From Thozetella sp. PMI_491 (Eukaryota > Ascomycota > Sordariomycetes > Chaetosphaeriales > Chaetosphaeriaceae): a stretch of DNA of 64,000 nucleotides. This document shows, piece after piece, positions 12,079 to 22,303 of the stretch. The notes beneath the pieces were generated by a model that did not search any database, was not told where the DNA came from, and saw only the letters and a program-made list of their open reading frames with translations. Within the stretch, counting starts at the first letter, position 1, and each line of letters starts with the position of its first letter. Where the stretch lies: positions 186,001 through 250,000 of the forward strand of contig MU270045.1 in assembly GCA_021432635.1 (NCBI GenBank), read 5' to 3'. The position numbers and the translations under genes were made by a program.

Positions 12079-14400
12079 CTAAGCCAGAGAGCTTCCTGCC
12101 CGGCTAACCTTCAATTCCTTCGCCACGAGCAGACCATTCATAGCATCGTATCCCATCCCACCGACGCGTTTCTTGATGTCTTCAGGGGCTTCAAGACCTC
12201 TGATGCCTGCTTTATCCTCGGTACTGACTGCAAAGAGCGTCGCCAGAGCCCAACGTTTAATCACTATGTCTTTGCGTGTGGTGGCGATCGTGTGGATAAG
12301 AAACACGAAACCCAGAGTGACATGGGCGGATAAGAAGGCAAGCCAGCCCTAGCCAACGCGCACGTATGTTTCGGTAACCCGAGTTATTCCGGTAATATTG
12401 ACGGAGTTGTCAGTTTCATTACCAAATTTCGGGAATGTCCTCATGCTATTCGCGGACATCAGCTTCACCTAAAAAGAGAGGAAGTTGTTAGAACTTACGT
12501 GTTGGTCATTTCCAATACAACCTCGCCAAACACGTGATCCATCACTTCGACGTCTGTTCTCAGGCCATCATTCCGAAGCAAGCCGGCAAATAGTTGACCA
12601 AAGACACCGTGAGCAGTAGTGGACAACACCGAATTAATGATACCATCGAACAACCATGATCCCAAACTTTCGAGGGCAAGTACATATTTGAATATACGCA
12701 GCGTGTCGGCATTGGTTGATAAGTTGGCGTCTGGTCCGTCTTCGAACACAAACCAGGAGCCAGGATAGGTCACAAACGTCGCAGCCTGACAACCAGTGCC
12801 GCGTGATTCGTACGGGAATATTAGCTCAAATAGAGGATCGGAAGGCGCCTGCAAAAGTTCTGATGATGATTCAGTCTAATTAACTCGGTAGCTATTTTCA
12901 ACAATAGCTATATCGAAGTAGGCAGAGGTAGAAGACGATCTCATACGCGCGCCCCACGAAGTAATCCACGTTGCTGTCCATGATATTGGCAAATCCGGTC
13001 GGGGAATCGGACAAGGTCCGAGGTTTCATATACATGACGAGGCTATCAGTATGGATCCGAGGATAGATGGGATCATCCTTGAATACAAGGCTGTCGTTGA
13101 GCTGCCAGGCCTCCACGGTATAGGGAGTGGGTGAGACGAAGTACTTGTTTCGAAAGGTCGGAAATGCCATGTTCCAGGCTCCAATGTAAGACTCATTGAA
13201 CGGGCCGTTAATCTGAAAGTCTTCCCAGGCAGTCCAGTCCGACGCATTCGCGGTCGGATTGTACTCGAGTACGAATTCTAAGGAATCCAGCTCTGTCACT
13301 CTAGAGCAGATCCCCAGTGACCTGATAGCAGGGTACGTGCAAGGGGTCGTCTCGCACGTCCGGAGAAAATCACTAGAGCGTCGATAATAGTCCATGGCCT
13401 GAAAGACCGCAGATTGTAGCAGGACTGCCTCTGTTTCGATAACGTTGTCCAGACTTTCTAAGTGCACGCATGCTGAGGTATATGCGTCGTGGTTCGTCAC
13501 AACTTCTCTAAGATCGTACGGGACGGCTTGTTGAGTAATGGGGGAATTAATGATGCCGAGGATGGTGATGAGGGTTCCGAGAGTGGAGGCATGTCTGTTC
13601 TTTGATTAGCCTTGTCCTCATCGTCGAAGCCGTCGGATGTGTTGGAAGAGAATTATACCTCCAATTCGTCCGGGGTAGAAGGGAGGCAGATCCCCAGATA
13701 CCGCGGCTAGCCCTGTCGAACGTTTCAGAGTCCAGAAGCGGTTTTTTCATCTTATACCAGCTCCATTTGCACTGGCTGATGCACTCGGAAACCGTGTACA
13801 TGAGAGCCGCTTTGGACATGGTGGCTAGAAAAGCGAGTAGTATGTTGAGCGATATGTTGAGAGTAAGGCTAGGTAGAGCCTTGTCTGAAGGTTTGAAGGA
13901 TGCAGAACATCGCTGCAAGTAAAAGTGATTTTATCAGCTTCTAATACTTCCTCATTCCACTGTTTCATCTCCAGCCTCTCCTCCCCGCGCCGGAGGGCCG
14001 GCGGCCCTAGGTGGTACGAACCGGTAAGAAATGCAAAACTGGCAAGCCACGAGAAGATCTCCCAGGTCCACGGCTGGCAAATCTGTAGCAAATGCATCAT
14101 CCTGTGTGTATCTTCATCGATATAAGCTGTTGCTGATACGGGGTCAGATGTCTCGATGGTATTGGGTGATGCTGTCGACTTGGTGGGGAGTGGCGTCGGA
14201 GAGAGAGTTGTTGTTTCCTCGATTGCCTCAACCCTCACCTTTTCGGGCAGAGTAGAGCCAGAGACGCAGCTGTCTATAGTTTCAATACTAGAGCTCTCGG
14301 GTCCTAGCTGCTCGAGGTCTGAAGGGGGTCGCCTGCTCTCCGCGCCTGCCGCTTCCGACAGAAGCTTTGGAGTGGACGCGCTCCAATTAATCGAAGACAC
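12079..14400 (-). pseudogene. DUF3176 membrane protein with a late in-frame stop
   Basis: Five exons on the minus strand: about 14400-13948, 13912-13659, 13594 to about 12900, 12848-12499, and 12445-12079. The DUF3176 signature is clear: a first helix (WEIFSWLASFAFLTG), then SLTLNISLNILLAFLATMSKAALMYTVSECISQCKWSWY and ETFDRASRGIWGSASLL, followed by HASTLGTLITILGII and a long glycosylated lumenal domain with conserved Cys, and EMTNTMR near the C-terminus. Intron 13658-13595 (64 nt) and intron 12498-12446 (53 nt) restore the frame exactly. The first intron would be only 35 nt, and the third junction (about 12900/12848) has no good donor in phase. A TAG at 12351-12349, where the family usually has Trp before the last membrane helix, cuts off about 90 residues that otherwise remain open and family-like. 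Function of the family is unknown. Confidence 0.75.
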
Positions 14401-16563
14401 GGTAGGGGCTGGCGGAGTTTCCTAACTACGTCGTCTACATTTCTTTCCAGGGAATGGGAGGCCATGGCGACGGCTGCGTGTAAATACTCTTGAAACTACT
14501 GTTGTCTTCCGGCTGGCTGTGGGGCCTTACTCCAATTCGGGAGCATCACAGCGGTTTATATAAGGGTAGCGATCCCAGCGGTATTATAAAACGTAGCTGA
14601 TGTATATAGGACCTCTAGGTGATCAAGCTATCGCAATCTGTGTAAAAGCTTCCTGTTCGCCTGTGGAAAGGAGTGAGTGTAGTTAGTCAGCCTCGCAACT
14701 ACCAAACACCTTGGCCTAGCTTTGGCGAAGTCCACTCACGACACATAGCAGGAGGGACCATTATTACAAATGCACTTTACTGACTTTCCTCGCAAAATCT
14801 AGCCCAAAATGCACTACTAGGACTACGCCAGGAATCAGAACCTAAGGCTCGGAATGCAGGCTCCCGCCCCCGCTTCCCTCTTCTTCTTAATGAGAGGTAG
14901 AAGGAGGCCGAAAATGATTCTATATTTGATCTAGCTAGGGCCACGATTGAATGAAGCATCTAATCGGATTCGTAGTGGGCTGTACCAAAGCTAGCCACCC
15001 TTCGATTTATCGATTCCATGATGCCGAAAACGTTTAAGATACGGTTGATCTCTTGTCTGAACAATAGGCGAAGGACGATTTGCAAGGCTGAGGATGACTA
15101 TTAACCCGTTCCGCCAGGGCACTTATTCTGCATGCTTATCGCGTCGTTTGTAGTTCCATAACCCCAATGAGGGCTATCTCGGGTTACCACAGGTGTAAAT
15201 ATTCGAGCTTCGTCTACGGCCCCACGGCCTGCCGCCGACTCCAAGCTTGCTCGGCATGCTCGATCTTGCGCGGCGCGGTGACTTCAGTTGAGCTCCTCCG
15301 ATTTAATCCTGGAGCTTTTGTCCCAAAACTTCGTGCAGAACTCTTGTGGCGAAATTTTCTGCCAACCTCGTCTGTCGACGTCCAATGTGTGGCCTCGCCT
15401 AAGCCGTGCGGCACCTTCATTAATCACACGAAATATCTCAACGCCTAGTAATGGATACGAGATAGTGTTCGATATGACGCTTACCGACTTTTCATTATAT
15501 CAAGGGTGGGGGGGGGGGGGGGGGTCGTGGCGAGTCGGTCAGGGGTTGGGGTCCATGGAACTATCGTGCCTTTTATGTGAAAGGCTAATGGGCCTAAATT
15601 TTGGGCTGCATCACTGCTCACATTGGGTTAAATAATAAAAAACGATATACTTATATCTGGTCGCCTACAAAACTCGTAGATATACTACTGACCCAAGGGC
15701 ATGGGAAAGCCAACATTCATCAGGCACAAGGAGACTAGCAGTTCAGGCCTCGTTGCCCTCTTTTCTTCCACCTAGAAACAATCTTTTTTATTATCTAAGG
15801 ATTTTTATTTTAAAATTAACTAATTATTATAATATCATACAACATTGTTTCATTGCCTAGAAAATGTATATGATTTCAGTATTTAATGAGCTTTAGTCGC
15901 AATTTATTTTTTGATGTTGTCGCAGTGATACGTTTGTCAATGGCTCTTGTAGTGGTAGACAACCGGGTAATTCGACTCGGAAGTAATCCCCAGAGGCTAA
16001 CTCGGAAGCTAGAATTTCGGACGACGAGATCATCCAGAAGGAAACCCTATCGGTAAGAGTAAAAGCTCCGTTCAGAGAAGACAGATACCAGTTTCATTCC
16101 AGGCCCTTGCTAACTTTGGTCTGGAAGATGTGGATGTGTATCTCCCGCCACCACTGTCGAGCATGTTGCCGTACGAATGAGCTGAGAAACGAAACGTACT
16201 GTAACTCTGCCAGCTTGTCATCCACATAATGACGTACGCGCCGAGAATCTCGCAGTGGAAACCACTTTACCGAAAAGGGTATGGCCAATGCCGCACGAGA
16301 CTTGCTGCTCGTGGACCCAGCTGCAATTACCTCTTCAATTACCTCTGTAATTACGTGGTGGGCACGAGGATATCTTCAAGAATTGCTAACATGGCTTTTA
16401 TGGCAGTACCTAGTATCAAATTCGAGAAGCAAACCTTGCAGAACACTGTCACACTCGTCTTACATATGGGTGAACATTTGAAAGCTTCTGCGACGGAGAA
16501 CTGGGGAATGTGCCTTAAGTCCCTCGTTATCGTTGGCGTCAAGATAGCCCCTAGGATTGGTGA
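14401..16563. other. Gene-free stretch with a G17 run and an AT-rich island
   Basis: A run of 17 G lies at 15508-15524. An AT-rich island covers about 15781-15915 and looks like RIP-affected sequence. ORFs at 15167-15635 and 16094-16582 show no recognisable motif and overlap on both strands. Confidence 0.4.
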
Positions 16564-17592
16564 TCAAGCATTAATTAAATGATTAAATGGCCCCTCGCCC
16601 ACAAACCGCAGCGTCTCCTCGGATAGGTTTTTCTCGAAAGTAATGTTCGACTGTAGCCCGGCTTTCAGGACTGCAGGAATACGAGCTTGCACCGAAGGCT
16701 GATTGAATGCGCTCTGTCCAACATCGAAGCTCTCCTGCCACTCGGCCATCGTAGGGAATCCTGAGCGTTTGTTGATGATCTCCTTGGTCGTAGCAATGGC
16801 ATCGTGATCCCAGCCTGCAACGCGGCGAGCAAAAGTATCAATGAATTCTTCGAATTGGCAATCCGAAATTGCGCGGTTGATCCCTGAAAGTAGATGAGCC
16901 TTGTTAGTGAACCTGTCAAGTCTAGGGACCGGAAGGGGGCCTAGGACGCACATCCATATTGTGCCGCTGTGTCGGCGTCAAAATCACTGGATCCAATAGC
17001 AATCTCCAGCGCCCGAGCCCGACCGACTAGTCTGGGCAAAAGCTCCAGCCCGTCGCTTGGCGTCAAACCTGCCGCGCGAGGAGTACAAGTCAGCGTGTTG
17101 ACAGGCTAAATCGTTCAGGTAATCCGTACCGAAGCCGACCTCAATCTGGTTAAGAATAGCCTTCTCCTTGCTACCAAACCTAACGTCTAGCGCCGCTGCA
17201 AACTCGACGCCACTGCCCCGAGTGATTCCTCGGATAGCAGCAACAGTGAGCAAGGGCAGATTGGTGAGGCGAGTGATGTTGCCCCACCAAAAGGTCGATG
17301 TTAACTCTACTGGGATGGGATCAACGAGATCAATGTGGGCCAGCCAGAAGTCTGGTACCGCCGAATCGAAGACGACCACCTTGACATCGGGGTCGTTTGC
17401 CAACTGGTCGACAAGCGCATAGAAGTCCTGGAAGAAGCCGCTGCCCTGGACATTGAATGGAGGGCCGGAAAAGGTTGCGCGCCAGTAGGACGAAGTGACC
17501 TTTGTCGTATTGATGAACTCTGTCAATGTTGATCGTGCAGCACCCAAGACCGATACGGTACAAGCGGCGAAGAGAGAAGTAGAGATACGCAT
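16564..17592 (-). CDS. Enoyl-CoA hydratase/isomerase family protein with signal peptide
   Basis: Three exons, 17592-17130, 17068-16952 and 16883-16564, give 299 residues. The start at 17592 is chosen because it begins a clean signal peptide (MRISTSLFAACTVSVLGAA); the frame is open further upstream. The crotonase fold follows: YWRATFSGPPFNVQ, the A-box DVKVVVFDSA..DFWLAHID, the oxyanion-hole strand LPLLTVAAIRGITRGSGVEFAAALDVRF, then EVGFG and, across intron 1 (61 nt), DGLELLPRLVGRARALEIAIG; across intron 2 (68 nt) comes WINRAI. Both splices restore the family sequence. Crotonases normally act on CoA thioesters in mitochondria, peroxisomes or cytosol, so a secretory leader is unusual. The usual Gly-Gly-Gly after EVGFG is replaced here by LTPSDG, so activity is uncertain. 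Confidence 0.85.
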
Positions 17593-19389
17593 CTTGGTTG
17601 GAGCAGCACTGCTTTGATTGAATCCTGAGGTGACGATGGAGGTTTCAGTAAGGGCCGAGGGACGGAAACATTTATACTGGTTCATAAGGTACCTTGCTGG
17701 GGACACATCCTACAGTTGTCAAGAACATTGTATTTGTAATCCGAGGACACGAGAGGAACCCAAAAGTCCTGACTTTTGCACAGCTAAGTAAAGCATGCAG
17801 ACTCAACGCTAAAACCAAGATCCTTAGGCTTATAGTAGAGCCAGGCCCCCAGCCTTAAGTCCCACTGTTTTCCCAATAAGGGAATTGCAGGGATCGTGCG
17901 GGACGGCCACATAGCCTGGATATCCGAGCCCTGCAAAGAGCCGCGTCGACTGTTAGCCCTTGCCAGATCTGTTAAACACAGTAAACCCCCCCAAGAGCCC
18001 CGGAGATCCTGTCGCAGAGATTTTCTCGCATTGCAGCCCTAGCAGATATAATATCTCCTCTGGCTACCGTGCTGATGATCTTCCACGGCATGATGCGCCT
18101 GTAGCTGTGGCCGACATTCATCATCCTTGCGAACACGACAGCCATGCCCCCCACCTGCTTTAGATGCTTCACTCGCCGAATGCAGTCTTAGACGGCTCGA
18201 CGCCGGGAAAAGTCTAAGATGCGATAGGTGGGTCCGACTCCGATGATGGTAGAATACGAAGCCCCCGAGGGTCGCTTCTGACCTCAGTCACCGAGCATGA
18301 AGTCTTGAGTCAAGACGGGGAAAATGGGGGAGAGAGGTTGAAACGAGGCCGTGTGAAAGCGTCCGTGGAGAACACGCAGCGGACTTTTACTGCGCGGTAG
18401 ATGCAGGCGGGGAATGCAATATCTCGTATTTCTGCGTTGTTTGAGGTCGCAGAGAACGCGAGTGCCCGTACCATATTAGTTTCTACTATCGCTTCAAACA
18501 TATTCTCGTTCTCGGCCTTGCTTCCAGATGGAATAGAAATGATGTCTTTTTTTTCATTCTTGCCCAGCATGACGAATAGTCTGGCTTGTTCCCAACGCTC
18601 GTTCTGAGTCCCCTGCCCCCATCAGTTTATGGGATATGGGTTTTAGAGTGCCACGTTATTCGCTGCCTTAAGACACTATTTTCTACTTATGGCGTCCTCT
18701 TGTGTCAGTCATCAAGTCTGCAGTTCGATTATTCAACGTTTTGTCCTCTCACAGGCGAGCGATGTGGACCCTGGCATTCAGACACACCTGCCAGAGAAGT
18801 TCACAAGATGTAGTCCCTTGATCAGTCCCGCCTTGCAACGGCAGGCTCACCTCAGCCACGAAATTCTTGTAATCGGCGTTAGAGGTCGAGTAGGTCTCGT
18901 TAGTCCATTAGATAGAATCGTAAGTTTCACCTCTCGATATGTGTCATCTATGTATTTGCGTTTGAGCCGGATGAGGTTAACCGACTCGCTCTGAAGTTGA
19001 GAAGGGTCGAGAGCGCTAGGTTGATCAATGTCGAGGACGAGATCTTCGTCCTGCTTTGACAGGATAGATACAATTAGGAATTAGACTACATTATGTGTAA
19101 AACTCAGGCACACATAAATAAGAACAGTGAATACACAAGGCTCGGTTAGGCTTTTCGGGGACTGCCGCCCTACGTAGCACAGAGCATTCTAATTTGCTCA
19201 TTGGGCTTTGTACAGAAGCTGAAGGGTGTTGGAAACCATGATTTCGGTCACATAATGGCGTAGCCCGGAAATATGTCACAGAGCCCCACCCCAAACTCGA
19301 TCATGTCGTCTATACGAGGGTATGTGAGGCAGGGTTAGCAACGGAACAATTCGCTTCACTGCTGTCCATTTACCTCTCACAGACTCGCT
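17593..19389. other. Gene-free stretch with one unassigned ORF
   Basis: A minus-strand frame of 86 codons at 18570-18310 has a protein-like composition (segments such as MFEAIVETNMVRALAFSATSN) but no recognised family or start context. It could be an exon of an unseen gene. Nothing else is supported. Confidence 0.3.
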
Positions 19390-20108
19390 ATGGCCGCCTC
19401 GGAGATCAAGAAGCTCCTAGAGAGAATCGACGATGTTCTCCTCGAGGCGACGACGTCCGAAATTGCAACCCTCATTGGGGATGTATCGGGCCTAAAGGCA
19501 AAAATCGCCATTCACTAAGTCTTAAGATTTATCGTATCGGGACCGCTAGCACAACAGCCTCATGCGAGGCTAGGCAAATTTATTAATATTGTATATGGAC
19601 TCGGGGATGACTGTAAACCATTCCGCCCATTCCAAGACCTACCCTGTCAAAGTTTTATTCTAATCGGCACGTCTTTCGTCGTAAACAATCTCAGGAAGAT
19701 GGGTCCAGCGGACCTAGCGTGCATTAGTAGACTCGCACCCGTTTATGCCGGTAGACTGTCGGCAAGATGGATGTTTCGTGAAGACATACAGATGGCTATA
19801 GCAAGCAAAGCCAGTTTCAAGCCTTTTAGTTCGTTCAGAGAAGGTTCAACTCCTTCGCTTCATCTTTGCGAGTTGCTAACCAGTTAGCATATTACGATCT
19901 TGAATTCTCGACGGACGAGTCAGTAACGGCGGCAAAGCGTATTGGGCTCGGGGAAGACCATTCCTCGTCATCGGCCATTACCGACGAGGAATTCGAGGCT
20001 GCTCTACGATTCGCAGCTGAATCTGCTCAGTCGGATTTGGATGATCTTTTTCGTCGTTTGACAGAAAATAGGTACTACGATGTTACAGTTATATCTATTG
20101 GATTTTGA
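19390..20108 (+). pseudogene. Decayed ORF fragments of unknown family
   Basis: Frame 19390-19518 encodes a helical 42-residue start (MAASEIKKLLERIDDVLLEA and on) and stops. A shifted frame just downstream (about 19520-19580) reads LKIYRIGTASTTASCEARQIY before stopping. Frame 19866-20108 encodes an acidic helical segment (DEEFEAALRFAAESAQSDLDDLFRRL). The amphipathic, Ala/Leu/Glu-rich composition suggests pieces of one former coding sequence, but no family is recognised and the joins cannot be made by good introns. Confidence 0.3.
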
Positions 20109-20952
20109 CAAATTGCCCCCTCTCACATGCTATCCTTGTATTTGAGATCAAGGAGAAGCTTAATCCTGTATTTAGCGACAAAGTTCTCCTAATGAACTCA
20201 CAGCATCGGCCATGCCTCTTGTTTATCTCTACCTAGTCATGCTCTGGATTTATAGGTATGTGGCGGGGCAAATAAGGTGTTTCAACCAAGTAGTCCCTTG
20301 ATTTTGATCATACTGATTTAGAAAAGGTCATTGAGACGCAAATTCGGTTCTCCATCTAGGGCGCGAGATCACTCGCCCCATTGGCGGTATACCTACCTTG
20401 CTCGTCAGAATTACCAAAATACACACTAAAACGGAACTTTGATACATTGCAACAAGTGAGCATACAAGCCATCTTTATAGGCACAGTATACTTCTGTAGA
20501 CCCGCCATACGAGGCAGAAACTAGAAAATGAAAATTAGCCTCTGGAGTCGGTAGGTTAGCCTTTTCGAGCCCCGCCGCATTTCGTTATTTCTTTTTCTAT
20601 TTTTTTTCCGTGATGCTTTGACATGCCGAGATCTGACGAACATTTCCATGTACAATTTGTGCCAATTTGATGTTTCAAGCCCCTAATACTAAGAAAAAGG
20701 GTCAGTGTATGAACGAGAGGGTGTCTCGGCCACCGCTAGTGCCAAATTTAACCCTGTTTTCGTCTCTTAGGAGCGGATCCCCGCCATATTCTGACGCAAG
20801 ATTGCCAACCCCAAGCTTTAGGTAGCTTCAGCTAGCCTCCGTCAAGTGCTCCCACATTCATCTATCCTACTTCCCCCAAACATTTCGCAATATCGGAGGG
20901 CGATCATTCTCTAATCATCAAAGCATCTTGGCCCGCGGTTTGATACCTCATC
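20109..20952. other. Gene-free stretch
   Basis: No supported gene. Short pyrimidine-rich tracts (for example near 20587-20608) occur, but nothing that reads as an element or RNA gene. Confidence 0.35.
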
Positions 20953-21218
20953 ATGGCCGGCGAAATCGCTCAGAGGACGAGAGAATCCCAGGATGCACTT
21001 CTAAGATGCCTCCAATTCCTGTTCCAGTAGCTCCAGAATCGGCCGACCACCGGCAGGCGGACTTCGATCCTTGGGCCGCAATTCTTTGAGCCACTAGCAC
21101 TAGCGAGTAAGTCTTCATTAGACCGTCGAGTCAAGGAGTGGTACGACGTGAAAACGGGCCATCTGGCTTTCCAGGCCTGGTGGTTGCGAAAACGGTGTCG
21201 ACTTCGTACAATGAGTCG
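20953..21218 (+). pseudogene. Possible broken ORF, unknown family
   Basis: From the ATG at 20953 a frame reads MAGEIAQRTRESQDALLRCL and on for 25 codons, meets TAG at 21028-21030, and then stays open for about 60 more codons with protein-like content (SLDRRVKEWYDVKTGHLAFQ). The whole resembles one helical N-terminal domain with a single nonsense codon. No family is recognised. The overlapping 164-codon plus frame at 21138-21632 has no recognisable features. Confidence 0.3.
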
Positions 21219-22303
21219 CGGTGGTTGAGCTCACTGCTCAATCCTTCACTCAGCAGGCACCTAAGCAAATCGTGGACTGGACAGAGGTCCCCTGGGCGTC
21301 TCAGCTTTGCCGTTAGGTTGCACGGGAATGACGAGGTGGGTACTAAATACGCCACTGCAAGTTATGAATTCCCTACCCGGATCCCGGGTGCCCTGATGCA
21401 AGCGCCAAGCAAGCCTGGTCCGGCGCTAGCCGGAAGAGACGTGGAGCCCGCCAGTGGCCCCTCCATCTCCTTTGTCTTGGCCTCTGGTGCGTGCGAGGTT
21501 GGCGATTACAAGGGGGCTATCGCCCAGATTTGTTTCCGACAAGAAGGACGCCTGAATCCATCGTCCAAGTGGCATAGGGACAGATTCATCTTGGTGAGCT
21601 CTCACCAGGCGGCGCGATTGACAGCGGCATAGTAGCTACGTGGAAGAATGAAGGAAACCTCGGGACGCATAGCTATAACTAGCACTACCGGGGACGGAGG
21701 GTAGGTCCGAAGGAAATTGCATAGTGGTCTAGAACGCTTCCTCGGCACATCGGCGAGGGAGAAGCTGGAGGGGCCAAGACGCTTACTGTGGTAGCAAGTA
21801 TACCTAAGCAGGTAGATAAGTAGCCCACCTGCTTACTTGCTTGCTTGCTTGCCTGCCTGCCAACTCCATTACCTACCTACGGAGGCATGTGCTCCGTACG
21901 AAATACGGGAAGAGGGCGCTATTATACAGTGTCGCGACCCCTGCTAGCGCGCTAGGCTAAACGTCATACCCCCCGTCCGCCGTAGTGCTCTCGGTTAAAC
22001 CGTCTCCACCGGGTTTGTTGTTGTAACTCTCAGTCAGCAGCTTTTGCTTGGCTTGCTTGGCCACAATCGCCCCACTGCATCCGTAAATTTCAGGGTCCTC
22101 GGCAATTTTCTCCGCATTGTCAATTCCTACCTTCTTCAACGTCGATCGGCCATTGTTCGACGCGATCTACAGCGCTCTAGAGATTAGAGTTCATCCTCCC
22201 ACCCCGGCGCTAGTTTTCTATGTTGCGAATATCGATGCCATAATTGAATGAGGGAGCTGGCGAACCCAGCCGCCGGCGCGTTCGTTCCGAGGTCGGTGGC
22301 AAC
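21219..22303. other. Intergenic stretch with microsatellite and one minus-strand ORF
   Basis: A TTGC/CTGC-type tetranucleotide tract lies at about 21830-21861. On the minus strand, about 22170-21957, an open frame of about 70 codons (KKVGIDNAEKIAEDPEIYGC and on) is preceded by a ctgtag acceptor-like site and could be a 3-prime exon. No upstream exon or family was recognised, so it is not called as a gene. Confidence 0.35.

Noticed and set aside
12913-12947. Clean intron at the third DUF3176 junction
   Set aside because: No GT donor in the correct phase pairs with the acceptor at 12849; the junction is left unresolved rather than forced.
21138-21632. 164-codon plus ORF
   Set aside because: It is long and GC-rich but has no motif, no leader and an open frame on the other strand as well.
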